From Selaginella moellendorffii (Eukaryota; Streptophyta; Lycopodiopsida; Selaginellales; Selaginellaceae): 57,906 nucleotides of DNA. The translations under genes and the position numbers were made by a program. Shown piece by piece: positions 9,815 through 19,273 of the stretch. Positions within the stretch are counted from its first letter, which is position 1; each line of letters begins with the position of its first letter. The stretch spans positions 209,837-267,742 of the forward strand of contig NW_003314403.1 of the NCBI RefSeq assembly GCF_000143415.4, in the 5' to 3' direction. Under the pieces are notes generated by a model, which was given only the letters and a program-made list of their open reading frames with translations, was not told the origin of the DNA and made no database searches.

Positions 9815-10217
9815 ACCGTCTACGCTTGGGCTCCTTCTCCAAGTCCTCCAAGTTCCCGCAAGCATCGTACATGCTTATCAGCGCGTTCCCGACCTTCTCC
9901 ATAGAGCTGCGGGAAAAATGAAGAAAGCGAACGTCAGTGAGCTGCGATCTCTTCGTGCAAGAGCTCGGATCGGCATGAAAGTTACCTTGAATTCGGCTTA
10001 AACCCATGCCGGAGCATCTCGTGGAACAAGCTCACAGCACACAACTGTGCTCCTCGATCGTCTGGAACACACCTCGGGTGGTCATCCCACTTTGGACCAA
10101 GCTCTGGTGGATCGACACACCTTCGATCCGAGCGCAAGCGTTGAGAAAATCCCGAGAGTGAGATGGTTTGGAAGAGATCGAGAACCTAGAGCAAGCCGAG
10201 ATTGCGATGCTCCGCAT
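9815..10217 (-). pseudogene. Pentatricopeptide repeat (PPR) gene fragment
   Basis: Minus-strand frames contain FLNACARIEGVSIHQSLVQSG (about 10160-10090) and VGNALISMYDACGNLEDLEK (about 9900-9830), both characteristic of plant PLS-class PPR proteins that act in organelle RNA processing. The pieces are in different frames and separated by unrelated sequence, and no start codon or full repeat array remains. The parent gene would have been much longer. Confidence 0.6.
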
Positions 10218-10384
10218 GCTGCCTTGGCATCGAGCAAACTTCTACCTCGCAATGCACCTCGCTCTCGGCAGCGCACACCCTCACCTCTTCGAGCAATCAT
10301 CTCCTTGAACAAAAGCTTCGCCCACGCCACTGTTCTCCCGATGTCGACACTTTCGCACTTGCGGCATCCAGTCGAGGATTTGCG

Positions 10385-11465
10385 GGATTTGCGTGCTGGT
10401 ATGGCGTGGATTTTACAACTGTGGATTTCACTCACACCATGTGTATGCTTGCTATTGGTCCATGTGTCTTATGAGTGTGAAAAAACACAAGCATAGAATG
10501 TTTTACGAATATCCAATCCTTATGCCCCGGATGGGGCATCATGCCCATAGCAATGACCCATGCTATGTATGGAATGGAACCATTCATTCATCCCATGCAT
10601 TCTAGCAAGTTAATGTTGCAAACCAAATGGACAATCGACTAAATTGCATACCATACTACCTTATCTAGAGCACTATATTCTCACATCTTACTCTTGGCAC
10701 TCATGGCAAAAGAACTGAATTATTCTTTTTTGGCACACCTCTTTTAACATAGTGTTCATAGCAAGCATAAGTCCATCTAACTCCATCTAGAATTTGGGAG
10801 TGTGGCAACCTTGATCGTCATCAGACGGCCATTGCCGTGTCCTCCCTGCATTGCCGACTGCCGCTGTGCTGCTCGCAATCATCAATGCCCCCATTGTTAC
10901 CCGCTGCGGCGTCTAGGCGATTGTCGAATCCTCCTGCTTCCTTCGTCTTGCGCCGCAATTCTTGAGGATGGAGGTCGGGACGAGCTGGATGGCAACGCAG
11001 GGGAGAAGGCAACGACGAGTGATGGAATCGCTCCAGAACACTGGAATCCGGAGTCGTGATCGCGGCCATTGCTATCAATCCCTAACAGCACCGCAGCTCT
11101 CCTACACCACAGCCAAGAACAAATTCTACAGAGCATAGAATAACGGGCGCTAAGGCAAGGAAGGTCTCCTACAAATTCCCCATCATCATTCGTGGGTGCC
11201 CTAGGCCAGAGAGAGAGCAAGGGCACTGCGCCATGCCGACCCACGATGACCTGATGAATCCCTATGTCATGGGGTCAAACTTGATGACATTGTTCATATT
11301 ATGGGGACATCATCGACCCATCGGGCCAGCATTCATGGGGTATCCATGAGGCATCCAAATGACATTTAATGCCGAACTAATAGAAAATTGCCACATGGAC
11401 ACTGTATTGTGAGTGAAATTCACTGTTGTAAAATCCACCCTTTTACGAATTGCACGCCATAGGCT
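10385..11465. mobile_element. Possible non-autonomous DNA element with related inverted ends
   Basis: The left end (about 10405-10490, tggcgtggattttacaac... ttatgagtgtg) and the right end (about 11395-11462, containing tgtaaaatccacccttttac) are related in inverted orientation. A further copy of this end sequence occurs at 6815-6900. The interior (10490-11390) has only short open frames on both strands, none convincing, plus tggggcatcatg-like repeats near 10530 and 11270-11340. I could not define exact termini or a target duplication, so this is tentative. Confidence 0.35.
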
Positions 11466-11518
11466 GGATGGTTTCGATCGCAATGTGGAGCCAGGCTCAA
11501 GGCGGAAAAAGAAGAAAA

Positions 11519-11568
11519 AAAATTTGGACCATTTCTCGATTTGTGCGTGTCATCCTTGCGCAGGGGCC

Positions 11569-11600
<32 letters not shown>

Positions 11601-11620
11601 TCTGGTGTCTCCGAAGAGAC
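11519..11620 (-). ncRNA. U6: U6 spliceosomal snRNA
   Basis: Reading the minus strand from 11620, the sequence is a nearly complete match to the plant U6 consensus. It contains the 5' stem-loop closed by TTCG, the invariant ACAGAGA box, the AGC triad, the internal stem region CCCCTGCGCAAGGATGACAC and the 3' GGTCCAAA followed by a run of eight T (11522-11515) that serves as a Pol III terminator. The 5' stem differs from the common plant form (GTCTC/GAGAC for GTCCC/GGGAC), and the change is compensatory. With the intact promoter upstream, this is likely a functional gene. U6 catalyses splicing within the U4/U6.U5 tri-snRNP. Confidence 0.95.
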
Positions 11621-11643
11621 ATAAGCAGAGTAGTAGGCGAGGG

Positions 11644-11686
11644 TATTTATATGAATGTCATACTAAAGGCTTTGGGCATGTGGGAT
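11644..11686 (-). promoter_or_regulatory. U6 Pol III promoter: upstream sequence element and TATA box
   Basis: On the minus strand, ATCCCACATGCC (11686-11675) matches the plant USE (RTCCCACATCG) in its first nine positions. TATAAATA (11651-11644) lies about 23 nt downstream of it and about 23-30 nt upstream of the transcript start at 11620. The close USE-TATA spacing is that of Pol III rather than Pol II plant snRNA genes. Confidence 0.88.
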
Positions 11687-12483
11687 AGGGCTTTCTCTCT
11701 TGCCTTAAACCTAACCCTAACTATGTGAATATTCTCTACTATGCGGAAGAATCTTGATTGTGCGAATATGCTCTAAAACCACATTCATCGCACAAGATTT
11801 GTGGCCAAACACAACGGAACAACCACAAATTTCCATTCAAAAATCGCATTCTCGCCAAGTGTGTGTTTGTTTGCAAATGCGACGAGAGAGAGAGATTAGA
11901 GGATTTCTCCTTTTTTGGGGGAGTTTTTGGTAGCTACAATCAATGCTGGGAAATGGCAAAAGAAGCTTCGCATCGCTCACCAGCCTTGTGGCGAAAATAA
12001 ATAGAAAAGGGACCCCTCTTCCAATGCACCAACTATCCATTTTCACTCCACCACCGGCGCTGGGCTCCTTTCCTTGTTGTGTGTGATCGCATTTCGCACC
12101 GAGATTGATTTCTCAATCAATCAATCAGCGAAGGGCTGTTCCCGAGAGACCCAAATCCAAAACTCTCTCGCTTGTGCCTCTGTGCCACCGCCTTGTTCAT
12201 CGCTTGGGAATTTGACACATACTTAGCGCGCGCGCCCCCCTTTGTTTTTGCTTCCCATTCATTCACTCGTAGCGCGGCGCACATCGCTCAATCAATCTCT
12301 AAGATAGCTTAGCTTAGCTCAGCTTATCAGCGCACGAGGGAGAGTGTGAGAGAGCGAGAGGGACCCATCGCGCACAGCGCCAAAGTTGGAATTTTGAGAG
12401 CGCCCACTAGCCGCATTTGGCAGGGGCTCCATCAGATCACTTTGCAGCGAGCGAAGCGAGTGAATATAGAGCAGAGGAGAGCT
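11687..12483. other. Upstream region and probable 5' leader of the CASP-like gene
   Basis: Contains ccttaaacctaaccctaac near 11700 (telobox-like), a purine-rich gagagagagag stretch at 11885-11895 and CT-rich sequence up to the start codon. An in-frame ATG at 12346 opens 46 extra codons, but the extension (MREREGPIAHS...) does not look like a CASP-like N-terminus, so I take it as leader. No other gene is seen. Confidence 0.4.
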
Positions 12484-13230
12484 ATGGGTGTTGCGGATGC
12501 TCCAAGTCCCGGAAACGTCCCAGTTCTGGGCGATATGAAGAACAGGAGCGCGGCCGAGATGAAGATCTCGGTGCTGGCGCTGCGAGCACTCACGCTGGTG
12601 CTGCTCGTCATCGCGCTCGCCCTCATGGTCTCCAACAAGCAAACACAATCCATTCCAATCAAGCTCCCTGGCATGGCTTCTACGATTTTTCTCAAAAAGA
12701 CGGCTACATTCTCGCAGATCACAGGAGTCCAGTGAGTTTTCGATGGTTCTTCCTCTCCTTTTTCTCTCTCTTGCTGCTTCAACCAAGGATCCACTCGCAG
12801 GTATTATGTTGGAGCTCTCTCTGTGGCGGTCGCTTACATGTTCTTCCAAATGCTGGCGGGGCTTTTCACGATTCTCACCACGGGATCCATTGTGGGTTCC
12901 AAATCGAGAGCTTGGGTCACATTCATCTTAGATCAGGTATAGGCCATTTTCTTTTCTCGCTGCACATAACTCTCTTGGTTGTCTCAGCTCATTGCGTACT
13001 TGATGGTGAGCGCGGCCACAGTAGTGGCGGAGGTGGGCTACATCGCTCGCCGCGGCGAGACCAAAGTGGGATGGAACCAGGTGTGCAGCGACTTCAAGCA
13101 CTACTGCTTCATCTACGGCTTCTCGCTCGTCAACGCCTTCCTGGCCACCATCGCCTTCCTCCCCGTGGTAGCGGTGTCGGCGTTCCACCTCTTTAGAATG
13201 TATGGCGCCCAGTCAGCGCAGTCAAAGTGA
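12484..13230 (+). CDS. CASP-like membrane protein
   Basis: Three exons (12484-12731, 12801-12936, 12988-13230) with phase-matched GT-AG introns of 69 and 51 nt give 208 aa. The start MGVADAPSPGN is chosen because it begins a typical short cytoplasmic N-terminus. Four hydrophobic segments follow: residues ~30-50 (ending MVSNKQT), ~85-105, ~122-145 and ~172-195, with the Arg in the first helix (LALRALTL) and the Asp in the third (LDQLIAYLM) that are conserved in CASP/MARVEL-related proteins. CASPs organise the Casparian-strip membrane domain; CASP-like members are broader plasma-membrane scaffold proteins whose roles are mostly unknown. The family length (about 180-210 aa) and four-helix layout fit. 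Subfamily assignment was not attempted. Confidence 0.9.
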
Positions 13231-13850
13231 GTCATCGACAGTCAAAAGGACCCGTTCATAGCAGGAATGGCGAAATGGCGAATCTTCCTCTCTGTCCGCA
13301 ATGCACTCATTCTAGCTTTACTTTCAGTTTGTCTCGGTTGAATTACAAGGAAATGTATGAAAGGTGGCGGATTTTGTTGTATTTGCATGGCTATGGCGGA
13401 TTGTGGCTTTCGATATGGGGCGGATCTTGTTCGCAGCATGGCTGGCGTGTAGCTGGCTCGCAATCGCATGTTTGGCACCACCACCATAACTGAAAAGCTT
13501 GCCACCAAGAAATCAATCAATTTCTTCATCTCCCGTCCCTGAGCTCCTGACTTGACCCAGACAGCCGGCCGCTCCACAATGAATGCTCCTACTTGTGCCG
13601 TATGTATGTAGTAGTATAGCTCGCGTACACCACGCATTAATCCATAAAGTAGAAATGAGATCATCAAACAGACACTTGTATTTCGTATCAACCATAGAAC
13701 TTCGAGTTGCTTGAGTGCTCATCCCTTCACTGCTCAGATGGAGCTTTGCATGCATGCATGCGTCGAACTGGTCGATCTTATAAGCCACTGCTATCGCAAC
13801 TGAAAGATCATCACATCCCAGTTCATCCAAGTTCACGAGCCGAGCGAGCG
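13231..13850. other. Intergenic region with FLA promoter elements
   Basis: No coding frame is supported. Near the right end, TGCATGCATGCATGC (13747-13761) is a stack of RY (CATGCA) motifs, and TTATAAG at about 13778-13784 is a plausible TATA box 70 bp before the ATG of the fasciclin-like gene. Both are motif matches only. Confidence 0.4.
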
Positions 13851-14585
13851 ATGGAGTCCCGGACGCTTCTCGTGCTCCTGTTCGTCGGTGTCGTGACGAT
13901 CGTGAGCTCCGGCTTGGAGCGCGCTGCTGCCCAGGACGACACGGACGATGGAATCCTGCCTTCGTCGGACGTCCAGCCACTGGTAAGCAACATGATCGGC
14001 CAAGGCTTCACCGTCGCGGCAGCGGTAGCCCAGTCCCTGCAGACCTTGATTCCCATAAGGTCCACCCTTCTCATCCCCAGCAACAACGCCATCGCCGGTG
14101 TCGATGCCAACTTGTCCCAGGAAGATATCATCAACACCCTCCAGTATCACGTCCTCACTTTCCCCACTTCTTTCGAAGCGCTGTCCAGGAACGATGTCGG
14201 TGCTGAGCTCCCAACCATGCTCCAAGGAGAGATGATCACGGTCACCTCCAATTCCCCCGGCAACTTCACCCTCAACGAAGTCAATATCACCCATCCCGAC
14301 GTCTGCTCCTCCACCAGGTTCATAGCCTGCCATGGCATCGACAGGGTCCTCGCCTACAACTCTAGCCTTGTCACTGCTGCTGGGCCAGAGGCGTCACCAC
14401 CGTTTGGAGCTGAGCAAGCCTCTCCAGCACCCGAAGCTCTGCCTCCAGGTACCCGGTCTCCGAATAACACGGCCAATCCGTCGAACCGGAAGAGCAACAG
14501 CACCTCGGGCGTCTCTCTGCGGCATTCTTTCACCAGCGGCGTTGCTTTCATCGAGGTGCTGGCGGCTTCCTGGCTTTTGATGTAG
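13851..14585 (+). CDS. Fasciclin-like arabinogalactan protein (single FAS1 domain, GPI-anchored)
   Basis: Intronless, 244 aa. Residues 1-28 form a signal peptide (MESRTLLVLLFVGVV... AAAQ). Residues about 40-160 are a FAS1 domain, with TLLIPSNNAI as the H1-type motif and LQYHVLTF as the YH motif of the H2 region. Several N-x-S/T sites are present (NFTL, NITH, NSSL). A Pro/Ala/Ser-rich stretch (PEASPPFGAEQASPAPEALPPG) offers arabinogalactan attachment sites. The C-terminus is a hydrophobic tail (VAFIEVLAASWLLM) after small residues, as for GPI anchoring. FLAs are cell-surface adhesion and wall-assembly glycoproteins. The start at 13851 is taken because it directly yields a signal peptide; the upstream in-frame extension to 13707 lacks one. 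It converges on the SDS22-type gene 110 bp away. Confidence 0.92.
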   Translation: MESRTLLVLLFVGVVTIVSSGLERAAAQDDTDDGILPSSDVQPLVSNMIGQGFTVAAAVAQSLQTLIPIRSTLLIPSNNAIAGVDANLSQEDIINTLQYHVLTFPTSFEALSRNDVGAELPTMLQGEMITVTSNSPGNFTLNEVNITHPDVCSSTRFIACHGIDRVLAYNSSLVTAAGPEASPPFGAEQASPAPEALPPGTRSPNNTANPSNRKSNSTSGVSLRHSFTSGVAFIEVLAASWLLM

Positions 14586-14694
14586 AGGAACGTAGAAATA
14601 ACTTGTTGTTTTGGTGCGAGAAGTGTGAGAGGCATTCTCTTATAAATTTCAGATCTTTTTTTCCGTCTGGTGCTTGTCGACTGTTGGAAGGTTT

Positions 14695-15928
14695 CTAAAG
14701 AACGCGCGAATCGATCTGCCCAAGCTTGGGAAGAGCTGCAATAAGCTTGTTCACGTACGAGGAATCAGACGCCTGCGACCAAAAGGCGATTAAAAGGTGT
14801 GACTTGTAAAGCAGTTGTACTTACGCATGGATTGCGCTCCAGATAGATTGTGGATAACGATTGTCGTGGACCAGAGAGGATTGTTTCGATGCCATCGAGA
14901 GAAGGAATGTTGTTGTCATTCAACCACAAGTCCTCGAGCCTAGGCGAGAAAAACGTAAAGCTGGGTGGAGAAAAAGTGAACATAAAAGACGTACTTTTCA
15001 AGGTTCTCGACGTCCGCGATAGACGTCAGCCTGTTCGAAGAGACATCCAGCACTCGAAGATTGACGAGTGTGGCAAGTCCCTCCATTTTGGATATGCCAT
15101 TGTGGCTCAAGTATAGTTCTTCCAACGCCAAGCATTCCTGGGCGAGTAGGCATCGGAAAAAAGAAGAGCAAAATTGAGAAACTCTACCTCGAAACCGAGC
15201 ATTGATGTCAGCCGGTTGTTTTGCAAGCTAAGCTTGACAATCGATGTCAAGCCACAAAGGTTGACAGTCCTGATGCGATTTCGGCCTAGCCAGAGCTCCT
15301 CCAGTCGCTTCATATTCTCAATTCCTTCCAGCACCTGTCAGCCTACCAAGGTAAACAGCCTTAAGTGGAATGGAACAAGGAAGTTACCCGGATCCTATTG
15401 GAGCCTAGCTCGAGCAAGCGGAGCTCCTGCATATGTTCAAGCTGCTCCATCTTGACGATCTCGTTCTTGGACAGATAAAGCTCTCGCAGCTTCGAGCAAA
15501 CTTTGTTCATGCCATCCAGCGATGTGAGCTCGTTGAACGAGACGTCAAACACAACGAGCTCCGACAGCCCTCCAACTGGTGGAAGTCTAGTGAGCTTGTT
15601 GTCTCGCAAAACTAGCTCCTGAAAGATCAAAGAAAAATAAAAGAAGAATTCACTACCAAGCTCCATACACCGGAAGAGAAAGACTCACTTGGAGTCCAAA
15701 CAGTGAGGGCCACTCGCCGAGCGCCTGCACAGCATCGTCCGCGAGAAGATTTTGGCGCAAGCTGAGCTTCTTCAGGCGCGAGAGGTGTTGCATTCGCTGA
15801 TCGAGGAAGGAGAGACGATTCGCCGTCAAATCCAGCTCCACAAGGCCGGGCGGGAGGTTGACATCCGAAAGATCGTGCAGCTGCGAGCTGGTGAGATCCA
15901 GCACAGCGTCCTCCTCGACACACGCCAT
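14695..15928 (-). CDS. SDS22: Leucine-rich repeat protein of the SDS22 / PP1 regulatory subunit 7 type
   Basis: Six exons, all phase-consistent: 15928-15689, 15618-15388, 15334-15188, 15137-14995, 14939-14825, 14772-14695; 317 aa. Introns are 52-71 nt. The whole protein is an array of about ten to eleven 22-residue SDS22-type repeats (for example LEELYLSHNGISKMEGL, LRVLDVSSNRLTSI, LEELWLGRNRIRTV), capped by the LERNPC...YVNKLIAALPKL C-terminal motif typical of the family. SDS22 binds protein phosphatase 1 and guides its maturation and nuclear/mitotic functions; that is family knowledge. The length fits plant homologues (about 310-350 aa). The start MACVEEDAVLDLTSS begins directly before the first repeat. 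The next gene (16100-16968) lies upstream on the same strand, 171 bp away. Confidence 0.93.
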
Positions 15929-16099
15929 TCTCGTATTTTCTTTCTGTTAGAACTTAGAACCCTAGCTCCACCCTATATTCGCCGAATATACTCTTCTCGG
16001 ATCTAGAGGCATATTCACTAGACACTCGTCATATTCTTTCGTTCGAGCTCAATCGATCTGCGACAAAGCTCTATTCCTAGAGGAGAGAAAACAAGCCTG

Positions 16100-16968
16100 T
16101 CATTCGTCTACACTCCCTCTTTCTTGTTTCATCCTTCGCGCAAGCTCGGCCTTGTGCTGGAATTCCTCCTCGCTGAGCTTCCTGAATGGCAACCACGACG
16201 GCCATGACCTCTCCTTGTTTGCCTCCTCCACCATCTCTTTCCTCGTCTCGCGAAACTCCTCCGGGAACGCATCATCTGGAAGAGTATCCACGAACTTCTT
16301 CAGCCTGTACTCGTCCCACTGATTCGCAGCAAACTGGCAGCCGGTTCCAACCGCAGCAAATAAAAGCCCCATTGAAAATGGACTCGCAGCAATGCCTGTT
16401 GAGTGTCCGATCGATCTTGGAGGATGGAAAAAGAAAGTTACGAACCTTGCAGTCGGGCAAGAACAATCCCGCTGATCATTCCCCCTCCAATCGTGTTTGT
16501 ATACGAGCCGGGCTCCGTCCGAAGCATCGCTCGAGTCACCTCTGTCATGCCTATGGAACCAAACAATCAAAGCGCGTGTAAGTTCTTTCGTCCACCGGAA
16601 GAACTAATAGAGTGTGCCCCATAACAACATAAACTAGCGAATCTCTATAAAGAAAAAAATGATGCTTACCAGAGAGGAAAGATCCAGCAATCGCGAAATT
16701 AATCGTCACTGGCAGCGCGAACGCTCTCACCGGATGCCCTTTGGCCGCGCCTCCGATCAAACCGATGGTCGCCCCAATCCCGGCTGCACGGGATCATACA
16801 TTGTCGAGCTTAGAATCGTAGCCAGATCGAAGAACACGAAGATAAAACCTCACTTGCTGCTGATGATCCCACAAGCACTCGCTTGGCCCATCCCTGGCCG
16901 CCCGTCTTGTGCTTGAACGCAGCCCTGCGCTTCTCCTCGCCATCGCCACTGTTAATCTTCTCTTCCAT
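16100..16968 (-). CDS. Conserved small membrane protein of unknown function (Tim17-like topology)
   Basis: Four phase-matched exons (16968-16854, 16783-16670, 16550-16446, 16395-16100), introns 50-119 nt, 209 aa. The N-terminus is hydrophilic and basic. Residues ~33-110 hold three Gly/Ala-rich hydrophobic segments (GIGATIGLIGGAAKG, ALPVTINFAIAGSFL, TIGGGMISGIVLARLQ) with a small-residue character reminiscent of Tim17/22/23-type membrane proteins, followed by PFSMGLLFAAVGTGCQF. The C-terminal third is charged and helical (EFRETRKEMVEEANKE ... KAELARRMKQERG). I do not recognise the exact family; an organelle membrane location is inference from composition. The start at 16968 gives the longest frame consistent with the first donor. 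Confidence 0.8.
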
Positions 16969-17340
16969 GCCTCTTAGGGCTAAGGGCTTTAAAGTGTTCT
17001 ACTTCATTTTTATTGACCCAAGTTGACCTCTAGGGTTTTGTATGGTTACGGAAAGAGGATGAAGACGTAGGCGAAGATCCTTTCTTGGTGCCAGTTTGCA
17101 GTCAATCCACTTCTGGACGTGGTAATGGTTCCATCATAATCCTATTCCAAAAGATAAAGTCTTCGATGGTGATGTAGAGGTTCGTGGTTAGAAGGACTGC
17201 ATTGCCACGATACTGCATTGATCAGCCCAAGACTACGTTCGGGGTGCAGCCACTTCATTCCACTTACCTCTTTGCCTTGGGGCTCTTCACACAACACTTT
17301 AGCTGGTCAGTTCCTGCTTTTGATGTCGATGCAGTGCTTG
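16969..17340. other. Promoter-side sequence; no complete gene seen
   Basis: Upstream of the minus-strand gene at 16100-16968. A plus-strand open frame around 17184-17330 (CIDQPKTTFGVQPLHS) may be an upstream exon of the unrecognised gene ending at 17862, but I cannot link it with confident splice sites. Confidence 0.3.
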
Positions 17341-17369
17341 AAAAGCCAAATTGGACGCTCCAGAGCGAG

Positions 17370-17862
17370 AGGAGGACGCTGACAAAAGCTACGATTTCAA
17401 GGTTCTCGTCTATAGCAAACGCCTGAATGACTACGTTGCTACCCTTTATGTGGAGTGCAACCTGGTAAGTTACTTAGTTTTGTTCATTGGTGACTCTTTC
17501 AATAATTCGGTTGGTTTGTTTCCTTTTCCAGGCCAATCTTACAGTAGACAAACTGTCTACAATCTTACATTGGTTAATTTTCATTTCTTTTAATCCCAGC
17601 GCAGTTTTGATATGCCATCTGAGCAAGACTTATCTCGTTTAGTCCAAACACTCCTCCGGATTATTGCGGGGAACAAAATTCTTTCATGGACTGTTGACGA
17701 TTTACAAAAAATTGTAAGGCACAGATGAGGGAGACGGATGAGCAGTATCCGGACTGGATATAGCAAATGTGTATGCATGCATATTTGAGTTACTTTAATT
17801 CTTTCTTCTAGATTTTGCAGTTGATTGGAAGGCCAATTAAAAAGGAACTCCCCACCAAGTGA
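17370..17862 (+). CDS. 3' part of an unrecognised spliced gene
   Basis: Three exons join in phase: about 17370-17464, ending YVATLYVECNL at a GTAAGT donor; 17600-17713, RSFDMPSEQDLSRLVQTLLR to DDLQKI at a GTAAGG donor; and 17812-17862, ILQLIGRPIKKELPTK then TGA. The exons keep a continuous charged, globular-looking protein (about 85 residues) and have good acceptors (CCCAG, CTTCTAG). No start codon or convincing first exon is visible upstream, so this is either the end of a gene whose 5' part I cannot parse or a truncated gene. I do not recognise the family. A retroelement region begins about 1 kb downstream. Confidence 0.45.
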
Positions 17863-19273
17863 CAGTTGACATGCTACCGGGATTTAAATTTTAAATTTTA
17901 GAAAAAGGCTTGTTGATCATCGCTACGTATAAGCTGGACTGCACGAGTGAGTGATAAAAAGTTACTATGAGGCTTAACGATCTCCAGAGGCAAAATTCGA
18001 AAGTTTATTAGACATAGGTCACTTATGATCATCACCATGTGGGTGCCATTTTGAAATCATCTGAAAAAGCTAGACTTCTGGCGGAGTAAATTCTTCCCTC
18101 TCATCATATCAATCACAGAAAAATCTTGAATTTGCAGTCCCGAATATTTACCACCAGTACCAAACCTACAAAAGTTATAAGCACACACAGCGAGCAAATC
18201 TAATAAGTACGCAAACAAACTAACTAACAAGCATTTTGCAACCTGCACTCATATGGGTTTGGCTGTGATTGATTTGAAAATAGAAACTAATTCATCCATG
18301 TCTTCTTACATCTTTGATACTTATGCATTTTCTATTAAAGAGTCCTTTATAAGGGCAGCTTGAGAGGTGGGAATCAAAACATTCCCAACAGGGTTTGCTC
18401 TCAAAAGGAACCTGATTAATGCTGGTTGGGATGGTTGGGAAACAATCCAAATTCTTCATTCAGTGGACTCTTTCAAACTTCTAATTACCACATTTACATT
18501 AAAAGTAGTTAATAAGCCAGGAAATATCAAATACAAGTAATTCAAATGGACTCTCACTAGGGAAATTATCAAACCTCAACCCTTAGGGTCAACTCTTTTT
18601 GTATTCTTGGAGTAGATGCCACCCTTAGGGCTTACAGTTTCTATTTATAACCATGCAACCTATTGATTTACTTTTTACACGCAATGGTCTATACCTAGGT
18701 ATCTAATGGCTATCATGGACTCATCCGATGGGTATGCATATGAGAATTGCTCTAAAGCCATTCGTTTTTAAATCGAGAATAGCTCCTAGATCAAGCATAG
18801 CATGGTCAATATGATTGATTGATTGGGGACAGCTTGTGAATGCAAGTAATATAACTTTCAATGGATGCTCCAGAAAAATATGACCAAGCCATTCGATCTT
18901 TATATTATGATCTCATGGAAGATCTAGTGAATAACAACATTCTAAGAGAACTCTAGGTCCCTATCTATCAATTGATGCTGCAGTACTTAGACAAATAAAT
19001 AAGCACTTTAGAGTTGCTCCTCCAAGCACCTTTGACCACATCTTCACTCTTTGTAAGCAGTTGAGCAAGTGATTAGTAGTTTATCAATAGAAGTGGATTG
19101 GGAAGCTAGTTATACATTAGTCCAACATTAGGATCGCTTCGTTAAGTGTTTGTTTAATTTCTCAAAATGGTGAAAGTGTAACTTCTTGAATTTGAACTTC
19201 TTAAGAAGTTATTTAGCCAATACTATTTAAACGTAAAAATGCTTAAATCCAAGTATTCTAGACCTTAAACCAT
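17863..19273. other. AT-rich intergenic sequence grading into retroelement debris
   Basis: No gene supported. A minus-strand frame at 18057-18248 has a hydrophobic stretch (LLVSLFAYLLDLLAVCAYNF) but lacks other support. Sequence from about 18300 resembles degenerate non-coding retroelement interior. Confidence 0.35.

Noticed and set aside
10802-11244. GC-richer open frames on both strands (85-115 codons)
   Set aside because: No domain, no splice support and opposite-strand frames of similar length; treated as interior of a possible non-autonomous element.
12319-12849. Long minus-strand open frame (about 176 codons) opposite the CASP-like gene
   Set aside because: It overlaps exon 1 and intron 1 of a well-supported gene on the other strand; codon content is a shadow with Arg/Glu-rich low complexity.
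12417-13196. Long plus-strand frame (259 codons) in another register across the CASP-like exons
   Set aside because: It reads through two GT-AG introns and lacks the CASP motifs that the spliced frame provides.
13833-14333. Minus-strand open frame (about 166 codons) opposite the fasciclin-like gene
   Set aside because: Mirror frame of a GC-rich coding sequence with a signal peptide and FAS1 domain on the plus strand.
16000-16100. Possible tRNA genes in intergenic gaps of the gene islands
   Set aside because: No A-box/B-box pair with a cloverleaf was seen by eye here or elsewhere; tRNA-like matches found were retroelement primer-binding sites only.
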